Source of the DNA: UBA5078 sp964538025 | GTDB lineage: Bacteria; Pseudomonadota; Gammaproteobacteria; Pseudomonadales; Pseudohongiellaceae | DNA length: 64,000 nucleotides | Reading direction: 5' to 3' | Assembly (NCBI GenBank): GCA_964538025.1 | Contig: CAZICZ010000008.1 | Location: forward strand, 107,961 to 171,960 | Shown here: positions 8,099 to 17,854 of the stretch, piece after piece | Layout: each line of letters begins with the position of its first letter | How positions within the stretch are numbered: position 1 is the stretch's first letter | Translations under genes and position numbers: made by a program | Notes under the pieces: model-generated | Databases searched by the model: none | Told to the model about the DNA's origin: nothing | The model's input: only the letters and a program-made list of their open reading frames with translations

Positions 8099-10174
8099 TT
8101 AATGCTCGCGGAAGCTGCCGTGCGGACCGCTCAGAGACATCGCTGTCAGCTTGCCGCCAGTCTGCAGCAGGACATACTGCTCGCCCTTGTGGACGTAAGT
8201 CATCATGCCGTAGCGGCTGTTGTCAGGGACTGTAACCCTGGCCAGTTCACGACCAGTGGCCTTATCAACAGCGAACAGCGTCGGTGTGCCATCACTGGTT
8301 TGTGAGGCATAGATCAGCATGTTCTTGGTCACAGTCATGGGCGCATGTGCCCCTGTTCCTGTGTTGCCAATGTCGATACCCGCCAGTGCAGGGTTGTTCT
8401 TGATGCGGTCAGGCGTTTCACCGACAGGGATCATCCACAGGTGTTCACCAGTGTTCAGATCGATTGCAGTGATGCGGCTGTAGGGCGGCTTCATCAGCGG
8501 CAGACCCTGTGGACCGCGTGGGCCGCCACCGCCAGTGCCTACTGCGTACTGCGCAGTCGTTGTCCCGGTGGTAGTTGTGCCGTTGTCGGTCATGTAGCGC
8601 AGATCCGCTTCTTCACCCGGAACGATCGTACGGGTAGTACAACCGCTCAGAGAGGTGACGTAGAGAATACCGGTCTCGGGGTCACCTGCGGCTGGGCCGC
8701 TGATGTTCACGCCACCGACATCGCCCGGACACCACAGTGAACCGCGCTTGCCCATGTCGTTATCACGGTGCAGAGGAGGTGTGAACAGCGGGCCAGTTTC
8801 CCACTCAGACAGAATCTGAATGGCTTGTGCGCGCAGCTCAGGAGTGAAATCGATCAGATCGTCTTCAGACAGGCCCTGCAGGTCATACGCTGCAGGCTTG
8901 GTCGGGAAAGGCTGAGTCGCAGACAGCTTTTCGCCGGGGATGTGTGACTGCGGAACAGGACGCTCTTCGATCGGCCACAGCGGCTCACCGGTCTCGCGGT
9001 TGAATACATAGGTAAACGCCTGCTTGGTCACTTGCGCTACCGCAGGAGTCTTCTGTCCATTGTGCATGACGTCCAGCAGCACGGGAGCCGTCGGGGTGTC
9101 ATAGTTCCAAATGTCATGGTGCACCATCTGGAAGTGCCACTTGCGCTCGCCCGTCTTCACATCCAGCGCAATCAGGCTGGTGCCGAAGAGGTTATCGCCA
9201 GGACGGAAGCCACCGTAGAAGTCGATGGTTGCGCCGTTTGTCGGGATATACACCAGACCCAGTTCCGGATCAGCGGACATGGGCGCCCAGGAGGAGACGT
9301 CCCCTGTATATTGCCAGGCGTCGTTTTCCCAGGTCTCGTGACCAAACTCACCGGGACGTGGAATCACGTTGAACTTCCAGAGGAAGTCGCCAGTCTTGGA
9401 GTCGTATGCAAGGATGTCACCCGGCACGTTCTCGATGCGGGACTGGTTGTAGCCCTGCTCGGCGGAGTTACCCACGACGATCACGTCATTGACGACGATG
9501 GGTGGCGAAGAGGCAGTGATGTAACCGACTTCTTTGGGGATCCCGTAATAGGGGTCGAACTCATGACCGAGGTCTGCCAGCATGTCGACAACGCCAGTAT
9601 CGGGGAAACCATCTAGAGGGACTTTTTTCCCGAAGCCTTCCAGCGGGGCACCTGTCTTGGCATCCAGTGCTACAAGGAAGAACGCGGGCGTGCTGATATA
9701 GATGACACCCTTGCCATCCACCACGTTATAGGCAACGCCCTTACCGTAGTCAGAACGCATGGAGTACTCATAACGGAACGTGTTGGGCTCACGGTAGGAC
9801 CACACTGTTTCTCCCGTTTCCGGATCGATTGCCACCACATGTCGACGAGAACCGGCAACGGTGTAAAGAAGACCATCGATAAAGCTGGGCGTTGCGCGGC
9901 CACTCTGTGCATGGAAGCTTGCGCCATCCCATACCCACGCTTCCTTCAGTTCAGAGAAGTTCTCAGGCGTGATATTGGTCGCTGGCGAGTAACGGGTGTG
10001 ATCGAAACCCCCCCCGAGATGACGCCACTCAATTTCTTCCTGTGCCTGCACTGATGCCCCGGAGGCCAACAGCAGGCCAAGTGGCAATGCCCGCGCCAGG
10101 GTCTTTGTGAGCGATTGCCAGCGCTTGCTTGCCGGCTGTCGGACCATGCCCGACTCAACACACTTACTTGTCAT
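8099..10174 (-). CDS. PQQ-dependent dehydrogenase (quinoprotein, GDH-like), tandem copy 1
   Basis: About 691 residues. A Sec signal peptide (ARALPLGLLLASGASVQAQ) is followed by an eight-bladed propeller with repeated A-x-D-x-x-T-G-E-x-x-W motifs. Catalytic-type residues of the glucose/quinate dehydrogenase group are present: Asp in HHDIWNYD (about 353) and Lys in VTKQ. There is no adjacent Cys-Cys pair, no haem c motif and no N-terminal membrane domain, so it should be a soluble periplasmic enzyme needing an external acceptor. The substrate cannot be read from sequence. The start is set by GAGGA six bases before ATG 10174. It is the first in map order of three paralogues and the most divergent of them. 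Confidence 0.88.
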   Translation of the reverse strand: MTSKCVESGMVRQPASKRWQSLTKTLARALPLGLLLASGASVQAQEEIEWRHLGGGFDHTRYSPATNITPENFSELKEAWVWDGASFHAQSGRATPSFIDGLLYTVAGSRRHVVAIDPETGETVWSYREPNTFRYEYSMRSDYGKGVAYNVVDGKGVIYISTPAFFLVALDAKTGAPLEGFGKKVPLDGFPDTGVVDMLADLGHEFDPYYGIPKEVGYITASSPPIVVNDVIVVGNSAEQGYNQSRIENVPGDILAYDSKTGDFLWKFNVIPRPGEFGHETWENDAWQYTGDVSSWAPMSADPELGLVYIPTNGATIDFYGGFRPGDNLFGTSLIALDVKTGERKWHFQMVHHDIWNYDTPTAPVLLDVMHNGQKTPAVAQVTKQAFTYVFNRETGEPLWPIEERPVPQSHIPGEKLSATQPFPTKPAAYDLQGLSEDDLIDFTPELRAQAIQILSEWETGPLFTPPLHRDNDMGKRGSLWCPGDVGGVNISGPAAGDPETGILYVTSLSGCTTRTIVPGEEADLRYMTDNGTTTTGTTTAQYAVGTGGGGPRGPQGLPLMKPPYSRITAIDLNTGEHLWMIPVGETPDRIKNNPALAGIDIGNTGTGAHAPMTVTKNMLIYASQTSDGTPTLFAVDKATGRELARVTVPDNSRYGMMTYVHKGEQYVLLQTGGKLTAMSLSGPHGSFREH

Positions 10175-10555
10175 TATCATTTCCTCATTGAGTAAAATAC
10201 TGTTGCTTGCCCGCCAGAGAACATCGAACCCTTCTCTGATTCCGCGGAAAAGCCGCACCTTCCCTTCACCAGTCAACCCCCTGGCGAGACAACGTGCTGA
10301 CGTTGCCGATCCGTAAAGAGGACGCAGAATACCCTAGCTAAAAACCCAAGTCCATCCGAGCTCTGGCACCTCCTCTCCTACTCGCGCATCTGTAAATCTG
10401 CTGATTTGCAGACTGTTTTCACCAAGAAGATGACCGGGCAAAGTGTGAAACTGATTCCTGAAACTGGCTATAAAGCCGTCATGGAAATCCTGAAAATTTC
10501 ACTTTATTGCAGCTTGCCAAAGTTTGTTACAAGCACGCCTAGATAGAGGCCAAAG
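10175..10555. other. Intergenic region upstream of PQQ dehydrogenase 1
   Basis: About 380 bases between the ribosome-binding site of copy 1 and the terminator of copy 2. It is AT-richer than the coding sequence and should hold the copy 1 promoter on the minus strand, but no clear -35/-10 pair was found. No gene is supported here. Confidence 0.4.
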
Positions 10556-10588
10556 AAAAAGGCCAGCCCCCCGAGGGACTGGCCTTTG
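10556..10588 (-). terminator. Rho-independent terminator of PQQ dehydrogenase 2
   Basis: On the minus strand an AAAGGCCAG/CTGGCCTTT stem is followed by a short T tract. It lies about 40 bases past the stop of the 10628-12703 gene. Confidence 0.85.
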
Positions 10589-10627
10589 TTCAACGCGCAT
10601 TCGCGACGGGCGAATGGCTTCGTGCGA

Positions 10628-12703
10628 TCAATGCTCTCTGAAGCTGCCTTTCGGACCGTGCAGAGACATCGCTGTGAGGGAGCTGCCAGTTTGCAGAACG
10701 ATGTACTGCTCACCATTGTGAACATAGCTCATCATCCCGTAACGGCTTTCCTTGGATACCGCAATGCGGGCCAATTCGCGCCCTGTCTGCTTATCAATCG
10801 CAAACAGATGCGGAGTGCCATCACTGACGTTACCGGCATAGACCAGCATGGACGGGGTCACCATCATCGGAGCCTGAGCGCCGGTGCCGGTATTGCCGAT
10901 GTCAATGCCTGCCAGTGCAGGATTGTTCTTGATGCGGTCAGGCGTTTCACCGATCGGGATCATCCACAGGTGTTCACCCGTGTTCAGATCAATCGCTGTG
11001 ATTCGGCTGTAAGGAGGCTTCATCAGCGGCAGACCGTTTGGCCCGCGCGGAGCACCGCCACCAGCACCGTTGGCATAACGTGCAGGAGTAACCCCTGTTG
11101 TCGTGGTGCCGTTGTCGGTCATGTAGCGCAGATCCGCTTCGTCACCCGGCACCAGAGTATGTGCCGCGCAGGCGCTCTGGGAGGTCAGGTAGATGATGCC
11201 GGTTTCGGGGTCAGCTGCAGCCGGACCCGTGATGTTGGAGCCACCGCCGTCACCTGGACACCAGAAAGAACCACGCTTGCCGAGATCGTTATCGCGGTGC
11301 AGCGGCGGGTTGTACAGCGGGCCGATCTGCCAGTCCGCCAACGCAGCAATCGCCTGCTGACGCAGCTCAGGCGTGAAGTCGATCATGTCGTCCACACTGA
11401 ACCCTGTCAGATCATAGGGTGCTGGTTTGGTGGGGAATGGCTGAGTAGGCGACAGAACTTCCCCTGGGATATGGGACTGGGGAACGGGACGCTCTTCAAT
11501 CGGCCACAGCGGCTCACCTGTCTCACGGTTAAACGCGAATAGCAGGGTCTGCTTGGTGGGCTGAGCAACCGCCTTGATGGTGCGGCCATTCTGCTGCACA
11601 TCCAGAAGAACCGGTGCGGTGGGGATGTCATAGTTCCACACGTCGTGGTGCACCAGCTGGAAGTGCCACTTGCGCTCACCTGTCTGCACATCGATAGCAA
11701 TCAGGCTGGTGCCGAAGAGGTTGTCACCGGGGCTGAAACCACCGTAGTAATCCACTGTAGGCGGGTTGGTGGCGATATACACCAGGCCCAGCTCGGGATC
11801 AGCAGAAATCGGGGCCCATGGAGACACGTCGCCGGTATATTGCCAGGCATCGTTTTCCCAAGTGTCGTGACCAAACTCGCCTGGACGCGGAATCACATTG
11901 AACTTCCACTTGAAGTCGCCTGTTTTGGCGTCATAGGCCAGAATGTCGCCCGGAACGTTTTCAATACGGGACTGGTTGTAACCCTGCTCGGCAGAGTTAC
12001 CCACCACAACAACACCATTCACCACGATGGGTGGCGAAGAAGACGTCAGGTAGCCGACTTCTTTTGGAATGCCGTAGTAGGGGTCGTATTCGTGCCCGAG
12101 GTCTGCCAGCAGGTCGACCACCCCTGTTTGCGCAAAGCCTTCGACGGGAACCGGCTTGCCGAAACCCTTCAGGGGGGCGCCTGTGTCAGCATCCAGTGCT
12201 GTCAGGAAAAAGGCCGGACTGATGATGTAAATCACGCCTTTGCCGTCGACTTCTGCATAGGCGACACCCTTACCGTAATCCTGACGCATGGAGTATTCCC
12301 AGCGGAAGGTGTTCGGTTCGCGGTAGGACCAAATGGTTTCGCCTGTTTCAGCATCCATCGCGACGACATGACGACGGGGGCCAGCAACGGTGTAAAGCTT
12401 GCCGTTGACATAGCTGGGAGTGGAGCGGCCACTCTGTGCATCGAAACTGGCACCGTCCCATACCCATGCTTCTTTGAGCTCGCCGAAGTTCTGGGGGGTG
12501 ATGTTGTTGGCAGGGGTGTAACGGGTGTGGTGAGCATCCCCACCAAGGTGGGTCCACTCAACTGTATCCTGGGCCAGAACTGGCGCCGCGGCCGACACTA
12601 GAAATCCCAGTGGCAGTGCGCGTGTCAGCGTCTTTCCCAGTGAACGCCAGCGATTGCTCACTGACTGTCGGGGAGAACCCGACCCAACTAGAGAGTTTGT
12701 CAT
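10628..12703 (-). CDS. PQQ-dependent dehydrogenase (quinoprotein, GDH-like), tandem copy 2
   Basis: About 691 residues with signal peptide TRALPLGFLVSAAAPVLAQ. Fold and motifs match copy 1: HHDVWNYD (about 352), PTKQ, IEERPVPQSHIPGE, LHRDNDLGKRGSFWCPG and the C terminus GPKGSFREH. No Cys-Cys pair and no cytochrome domain. It is clearly closer to copy 3 than to copy 1, which points to successive duplications. The start is the ATG at 12703, preceded by GAGGAA in the same leader context as the other two. The gene has its own terminator and about 300 bases upstream, so it is probably transcribed independently. Natural substrate unknown. Confidence 0.88.
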   Translation of the reverse strand: MTNSLVGSGSPRQSVSNRWRSLGKTLTRALPLGFLVSAAAPVLAQDTVEWTHLGGDAHHTRYTPANNITPQNFGELKEAWVWDGASFDAQSGRSTPSYVNGKLYTVAGPRRHVVAMDAETGETIWSYREPNTFRWEYSMRQDYGKGVAYAEVDGKGVIYIISPAFFLTALDADTGAPLKGFGKPVPVEGFAQTGVVDLLADLGHEYDPYYGIPKEVGYLTSSSPPIVVNGVVVVGNSAEQGYNQSRIENVPGDILAYDAKTGDFKWKFNVIPRPGEFGHDTWENDAWQYTGDVSPWAPISADPELGLVYIATNPPTVDYYGGFSPGDNLFGTSLIAIDVQTGERKWHFQLVHHDVWNYDIPTAPVLLDVQQNGRTIKAVAQPTKQTLLFAFNRETGEPLWPIEERPVPQSHIPGEVLSPTQPFPTKPAPYDLTGFSVDDMIDFTPELRQQAIAALADWQIGPLYNPPLHRDNDLGKRGSFWCPGDGGGSNITGPAAADPETGIIYLTSQSACAAHTLVPGDEADLRYMTDNGTTTTGVTPARYANGAGGGAPRGPNGLPLMKPPYSRITAIDLNTGEHLWMIPIGETPDRIKNNPALAGIDIGNTGTGAQAPMMVTPSMLVYAGNVSDGTPHLFAIDKQTGRELARIAVSKESRYGMMSYVHNGEQYIVLQTGSSLTAMSLHGPKGSFREH

Positions 12704-13030
12704 TATTATTTCCTCGTTGAGCAGATGTTTCACTCAGCTAGACGATTAGAACCATTGTATCGCCGCCTGATTGCCGCCACGGAACACATACCGGTAAATC
12801 AAGCCCCTTCAGCGGGTGACACAAGGCCAAAACCGACGCTGAAATGAGGCGTCGAGCATAACGCACACACCTTGGCAAGTCCAGACAGGACGCGGGGAGG
12901 AGCCGGTTTCTAGCAGATTATTTGCGATGCCGTAAGCATGTTACGAGCTGAGTCTGAAGAGCCTGCAACGGAGTGAGAAATTTGGTAACGCAGCGAGCGT
13001 TCAGTCGCCCCGTCAGGCCCCTGAACACCT
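12704..13030. other. Intergenic region upstream of PQQ dehydrogenase 2
   Basis: About 330 bases that must carry the copy 2 promoter on the minus strand. I see no gene, and no repeat shared with the other two upstream regions beyond the ribosome-binding leader. Confidence 0.4.
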
Positions 13031-13031
13031 G

Positions 13032-13069
13032 CAAAAAAAAAAGCCCGACTGTGCGAGACAGCCGGGCTC
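13032..13069 (-). terminator. Rho-independent terminator of PQQ dehydrogenase 3
   Basis: On the minus strand a GAGCCCGGCTGTC/GACAGTCGGGCTT hairpin is followed by ten T. It lies just past the stop of the 13094-15172 gene. Confidence 0.9.
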
Positions 13070-13093
13070 CTTCAGCTCCCCTGAAACGGGAAA

Positions 13094-15172
13094 TCAATGC
13101 TCTCTAAAGGCGTGAGACATCGGGCCATGCAGGTTCATGGCAGTGAGTTTGCTCCCGGTTTGCATAATGATGTACTGCTCACCCTTATGGACATAGCTCA
13201 TCATGCCGTAGCGGCTGGTTGCCGGCACGGTGGCCTCTGCCAGCTGACGACCTGTCTTCTTGTCTACAGCGAAGAGGGTCGGCGTACCGTCACTCTTCTC
13301 AGAGGCATACACGAGCATGGATGGCGTCACCATCATCGGCGCCATGGAGCCGGTGCCGGTGTTGCCGATGTCGATTCCCGCCAGGGCCGGGTTGTTCTTG
13401 ATGCGGTTCGGCGTCTCGCCCACCGGAATCATCCACAGATGTTCGCCAGTATTCAGGTCGATCGCCGTGATGCGGCTGTAGGGCGGCTTCCACAGAGGCA
13501 GACCTGTTGGATGACGAGGGGCTCCGGCGCCGGGACCGTTGGCATAGCGCGCCGGCGTGACACCGGTCGTGGTGGTGCCATTGTCGGTCATGTAGCGCAG
13601 ATCGGCCTCTTCACCTGGCAATAGTTGCACGGCACTGCAGGCGGACTGCGACGTGACGTAGACGATGCCAGTTTCGGGATCACCCGCGGCCGGGCCAGTG
13701 ATATTGGAGCCACCACCGCCCCCCGGACACCAGTACGCACCACGCTTGCCGAGATCATTGTCACGGTGAAGCGGGGGGTTGTAGAGCGGACCGATCTGCC
13801 AGTCGGCCAGCGCGGCAATTGCCTGCTGACGCAGTTCGGGAGTCCAGTCGATCAGGTCATCCACCGTCAGACCATTGAGGTCATAGGCAGCGGGCTTGGT
13901 CGGGAAAGGCTGCGTCGGGGAGGCGTGCTCTCCGGGCACATGGGATTCGGGTACGGGACGCTCCTCGATGGGCCACAGCGGTTCTCCGGTTTCACGGTTG
14001 AACGCGAACAGGAGCGACTGCTTGGTCGCCTGCGCGACAGCGGGGACCTTGCGGCCATTGTGCATCACGTCCAAGAGGACGGGCGCTGTCGGCACGTCGT
14101 AGTTCCAGATGTCATGGTGCACGAGCTGGAAGTGCCAGCGGCGCTCCCCCGTCTGCACATCGATCGCAATCAGGCTGGTGCCGAAAAGATTGTCACCAGG
14201 ACTGAAGCCACCGTAGTAATCCACGGTCGGCGGGTTGGTCGGCACGTAGACCAGTCCCAGCTCCGGATCCGCAGACAGCGGCGCCCAGGGGGACACATCA
14301 CCGGTGTATTGCCAGGCATCGTTTTCCCACGTGTCGTGACCAAACTCACCCGGTCGTGGAATCACGTTGAACTTCCATTTCAGCGCACCAGTCTTCGCAT
14401 CGTAGGCAAGAATGTCGCCGGGAATGTTTTCAATACGGGACTGGTTGTAGCCCTGCTCGGCGGAGTTGCCCACAACGACAACGCCATTCACCACGATGGG
14501 TGGCGAAGACGATGTTACGTAGCCAACTTCTTTCGGAATGCCGTAGTAAGGATCGTAGTCATGCCCGAGATCGCCGAGGAGGTCTACAACCCCCGTCTGG
14601 GCAAAACCTTCAATCGGGACAGGTTTCCCGAACCCTTCCAGCGGTGCGCCGGTTTCGGCGTCGAGTGCCGTGAGGAAAAAGGCCGGGCTGATGATGTAAA
14701 TCACGCCCTTGCCATCCACTTCAGCGTAGGCAACACCCTTGCCGTAATCCTGACGCATGGAATATTCCCAGCGGAAGGTGTTTGGTTCGCGGTAAGACCA
14801 AATCGTTTCGCCGGTTTCTGGATCGATGGCAACGACATGCCGACGTGGTCCAGCCACCGTAAACAGTTTGCCATCCACATAACTTGGCGTGGAGCGGCCG
14901 CTCGCTGCGTCAAAGCTTGCGCCATCCCACACCCACGCTTCCTTCAGTTCACCAAAGTTCTGGGGCGTGATGTTGTTGGCGGGCGTGTAACGGGTGTGAT
15001 GCGCGCTGCCCCCAAGATGGGTCCACTCTACTTCGTCTTGAGCGTGGGCAGGCAAGGCCATGGCAACCAGCAGGCCTACGGGTAATGTGTGAGTCAGGGT
15101 TTTCCCGAGGGCTCGCCAGCACCGTGAGGCTGGCGACCGGGATGCTCCCGACGTGACATGCTCTTTTCTCAT
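13094..15172 (-). CDS. PQQ-dependent dehydrogenase (quinoprotein, GDH-like), tandem copy 3
   Basis: About 692 residues with signal peptide THTLPVGLLVAMALPAHAQ. Long stretches are identical to copy 2 (for example YRITPANN-type N-terminal blocks, PSYVDGKLFTVAGPRRHVVA, ENDAWQYTGDVSPWAP). Catalytic-type residues are retained: HHDIWNYD (about 354) and ATKQ. The C terminus is GPMSHAFREH. The ATG at 15172 follows GAGGAAACAATA, the leader shared by the array. It is the most upstream gene of the array in transcription order. Its 5' leader carries a small inverted repeat at 15216-15234. It is a periplasmic sugar/alcohol-type quinoprotein with an unidentified substrate. Confidence 0.88.
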   Translation of the reverse strand: MRKEHVTSGASRSPASRCWRALGKTLTHTLPVGLLVAMALPAHAQDEVEWTHLGGSAHHTRYTPANNITPQNFGELKEAWVWDGASFDAASGRSTPSYVDGKLFTVAGPRRHVVAIDPETGETIWSYREPNTFRWEYSMRQDYGKGVAYAEVDGKGVIYIISPAFFLTALDAETGAPLEGFGKPVPIEGFAQTGVVDLLGDLGHDYDPYYGIPKEVGYVTSSSPPIVVNGVVVVGNSAEQGYNQSRIENIPGDILAYDAKTGALKWKFNVIPRPGEFGHDTWENDAWQYTGDVSPWAPLSADPELGLVYVPTNPPTVDYYGGFSPGDNLFGTSLIAIDVQTGERRWHFQLVHHDIWNYDVPTAPVLLDVMHNGRKVPAVAQATKQSLLFAFNRETGEPLWPIEERPVPESHVPGEHASPTQPFPTKPAAYDLNGLTVDDLIDWTPELRQQAIAALADWQIGPLYNPPLHRDNDLGKRGAYWCPGGGGGSNITGPAAGDPETGIVYVTSQSACSAVQLLPGEEADLRYMTDNGTTTTGVTPARYANGPGAGAPRHPTGLPLWKPPYSRITAIDLNTGEHLWMIPVGETPNRIKNNPALAGIDIGNTGTGSMAPMMVTPSMLVYASEKSDGTPTLFAVDKKTGRQLAEATVPATSRYGMMSYVHKGEQYIIMQTGSKLTAMNLHGPMSHAFREH

Positions 15173-15215
15173 TATTGTTTCCTCTTTGAGCAAATGAATG
15201 AACGGCTATTCAGGT

Positions 15216-15234
15216 AAGTCACGCCAGGTGACTT
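15216..15234. promoter_or_regulatory. Perfect inverted repeat upstream of PQQ dehydrogenase 3
   Basis: AAGTCAC and GTGACTT flank a 5-base spacer, 44-62 bases upstream of the start codon. It could be an operator for a dimeric regulator or an mRNA hairpin. No similar element was seen in front of copies 1 and 2. The rest of the 15173-15498 gap shows no gene. Confidence 0.4.
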
Positions 15235-15498
15235 TTGTGCCTGCAAAGGGCCGCTGCAGAAACAGCGAACGCCTTTGGCATTGAACAGATTTCACTACAG
15301 GCAGGGCGCTTGCACGCCACATTGGAATGGAAAAAAGCCGACGAGACCGGACGCACCTGCCGAGACTGAATCCTGATCGGTTTTTTTTCGATTCCTGCCA
15401 CACATCCTGTGCAGCAACAGCCTTCCCCCGAAAGAGGTTAGCGCAGTGATTTGGCCAAGTCCAACACTGATTTGGGCAGGAATATCGGGGGATTGCTG

Positions 15499-16344
15499 TC
15501 AGTCTTCGCGACTGATCATATCGAGCGAGAAGGCAGCGTTTTCACCCAAAAAGGTCACTACCTCCCGCAAGGAGGCGCTCAGGGTTTTGTCCAGCTGCCA
15601 GGGGGAGTTGACGATCAGCATTCCAGACCCATGCATCCCGTAATCCTGCTGCTGTGGCGCCACCACTAACTCAATCCTCGTCAACGAGGGGAGCCTTTCC
15701 CGCTCCAGTGCCTGCGCAAGCCAGTCGCCACGATCGCGCGCTGTGCCGAGACGGGGATACCACACGGCCAGCACGCCGACCGGCCAGCGACGATGAACAG
15801 ACGCGATTGTTTTGACTACGCGCGCATAGTCTTCCTTCTGCTCGTAGGAGGGATCAATCAAGGCAATTCCACGGCGGGGCTCAGGGGGCGTGAGAGCCAC
15901 AAGACCCTCGTAGGCATCTCGCTGATGAATGTGCACGCGCGGGTCGGCGCGCAAATAGAAGCGCAGATAATCGAGCTCTTCCTGCTGCAGGTCCAGAAGC
16001 TCGAGACGATCCTGAGGCCGCGTTGCCCATTGCGCAATCGCCGGGGAGCCCGGGTAGTACTGCAAACGCTCCGGCGTGTTGATGGACGCGACACAGGCAA
16101 GGTAGCGCATCAGAAGGGGATCTTTTACGGGCCGTTGCCAGAGCCGGGCAATCCCCGATTCGTGCTCCGCGTTCATCACCGCGTTGGCGCTGAAAAGATC
16201 GTATCGCCCGGCGCCCGCATGGGAGTCCAGATAGCTCAGGGGTTTCTCTTTCTCACTCAGTTTTTGCAACAGGGCGAGGAGCACGAGATGCTTGAGCAGA
16301 TCCGCATGATTGCCGGCGTGAAAACTGTGGCGGTAACTTAACAC
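15499..16344 (-). CDS. rlmJ: 23S rRNA (adenine2030-N6)-methyltransferase RlmJ
   Basis: 281 residues, the normal length. It starts with the family signature LSYRHSFHAGNHADLLKH, which marks the unusual N terminus of RlmJ. It has SHAGAGRYDLF as SAM-binding region and the catalytic loop LIDPSYEQKEDY. The enzyme methylates N6 of A2030 in naked 23S rRNA, in the cytosol. The start codon is GTG at 16344; no upstream ATG improves the family match. It is followed only by the PQQ dehydrogenase array, from which it is separated by about 320 bases. Confidence 0.96.
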   Translation of the reverse strand: MLSYRHSFHAGNHADLLKHLVLLALLQKLSEKEKPLSYLDSHAGAGRYDLFSANAVMNAEHESGIARLWQRPVKDPLLMRYLACVASINTPERLQYYPGSPAIAQWATRPQDRLELLDLQQEELDYLRFYLRADPRVHIHQRDAYEGLVALTPPEPRRGIALIDPSYEQKEDYARVVKTIASVHRRWPVGVLAVWYPRLGTARDRGDWLAQALERERLPSLTRIELVVAPQQQDYGMHGSGMLIVNSPWQLDKTLSASLREVVTFLGENAAFSLDMISRED

Positions 16345-16387
16345 CGGACAGATTCCTCGGACGGGCGCACTATCAGCCCGCTGCCGC

Positions 16388-17854
16388 TCACCCTTGGCTT
16401 ACCGGCACGATCTCGGAGATGCCATGAGGTCTTTCGATGTGCGGATTGGGGGAGACGTAGGAACCGATGATCATCCCCACGAGACTGAGCCCAAGACCCA
16501 CCAACTGCGGCTCAAAGGGAATCTCAGCAAAGAACAGCTCGAGAATGAGCCAGCTTCCCAGGCCCAGAGAAATTGAGAGGGCCGCCCCCAGATTGCTTGC
16601 CTTACGCCAGAAAAGGCCAGCCGTCAGCGGAACAAAAACACCCGCCAGCGTAATCCGATAAGCGTTCTCCACCATGGCGTGAATGCTGGCGTTGGAGAGA
16701 GTCGCATTCGCCACCACCAGCAAGGTGAAGACGAATACCGTTGTGCGGGTGGCCTTCAGGAGCTGGTCGTCGGTCATCCCGGGACGGAAATTCTTCAGCA
16801 CGTTTTCGGTGAATGTGACCGACGGTGCCAACAGCGTGCTCGATGCGGTACTCATGATGACGGAGAGCAGCGCCCCGAAGAAAACAGCCTGCAGCCAGAA
16901 GGGCATGTGGGTGGCCACAAAGGTCGGCAGCACAAGCTGGGAATCATCCTGCATTAACTGCGCAGTCTGCGCCGGATCAATCAAGCTCGCGCTGTAGGCC
17001 AGGTACAGCGGCACGGCGGCGAAAAAGAAGTAGGCAATCCCGCCGAAAGTCGTCGCCCATACCGCGACTGTTTCGTTCTTGGAGGTATTCACGCGCTGGA
17101 ACACATCCTGCTGCGGCACGGACCCCAGGGCCATCGTGAACAGCGCGGCGAACCAGCCGAGAATATCAATCAGATCCATACGGGGCAGCCATTCAAACTT
17201 GCCCTCGGCAGAGGCTTTACTCAAGACCTCGGACATCCCACCTGCCATCTCGCTGGCATTCATGGTCACCAGCAACAAGCCGATCACAATGATCACCATC
17301 TGGACACAGGTGGTGACCGCCACCGACCACATACCCCCAAAAAGGGTATAAGCAAGGACAACAGCGGCGCCGATCATCATGCCCTGATTCATGCTGACCA
17401 TGCCGTCGGACAGCACGTTAAAGACCAGTCCCAACGCGGTGACCTGCGCCGAGACCCACCCGAGGTAAGAGAGAACGATGCAACTGGAGAGCACCAGCTC
17501 TGTCTTTTTGTTGTACCGAATGTGAAAAAAGTCGCCGAGCGTCATCAGCTGGAGGCGATACAGGGGCAAGGCAAACACCAGACCAAACAGCACCAAGCAG
17601 ACAGACGCCCCTAAGGGGTCGGAAATGAGTCCGCGAAATCCTTCGTCAAGAAAGGTCGCGGAAATGCCGAGGACGGTCTCTGCGCCGAACCAGGTCGCAA
17701 ACACCATGGCCATGACCATGGGCATTGGCAGGCTGCGGCCTGCGGTAATGTAGTCACTCGCGGAATGCACTTTGCGCGCGGCAAAGAGTCCGATGGCAAT
17801 GGAGACAACGAGATACACAACAACCAAAGCAAGCAGCATAATGATTCCCGACAT
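16388..17854 (-). CDS. Sodium:solute symporter (SSS family)
   Basis: 488 residues with about 13 hydrophobic helices. Family features are the first helix VVVYLVVSIAIGLFAARKV, the SDYITAGRSLPMPM loop, ATWFGAETVLGISATF, and the TM5-8 core with GSVPQQDVFQRVNTSKN and FFGALLSVIMSTASSTLLAPS. The last contains the Ser/Thr-rich sodium-site segment of SSS transporters. It should import an organic solute with Na+ across the inner membrane. The substrate cannot be assigned: the sequence does not single out PutP, PanF, ActP or choline types. It lies 43 bases upstream of rlmJ in the same direction. Confidence 0.88.
   Translation of the reverse strand: MSGIIMLLALVVVYLVVSIAIGLFAARKVHSASDYITAGRSLPMPMVMAMVFATWFGAETVLGISATFLDEGFRGLISDPLGASVCLVLFGLVFALPLYRLQLMTLGDFFHIRYNKKTELVLSSCIVLSYLGWVSAQVTALGLVFNVLSDGMVSMNQGMMIGAAVVLAYTLFGGMWSVAVTTCVQMVIIVIGLLLVTMNASEMAGGMSEVLSKASAEGKFEWLPRMDLIDILGWFAALFTMALGSVPQQDVFQRVNTSKNETVAVWATTFGGIAYFFFAAVPLYLAYSASLIDPAQTAQLMQDDSQLVLPTFVATHMPFWLQAVFFGALLSVIMSTASSTLLAPSVTFTENVLKNFRPGMTDDQLLKATRTTVFVFTLLVVANATLSNASIHAMVENAYRITLAGVFVPLTAGLFWRKASNLGAALSISLGLGSWLILELFFAEIPFEPQLVGLGLSLVGMIIGSYVSPNPHIERPHGISEIVPVSQG

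Noticed and set aside
13625..15085. 486-codon rightward frame opposite PQQ dehydrogenase 3, and similar ones opposite copies 1 and 2
   Set aside because: GC-rich codon bias leaves the opposite strand open. The same shadow appears against all three paralogues, and the translations have no signal or domain.
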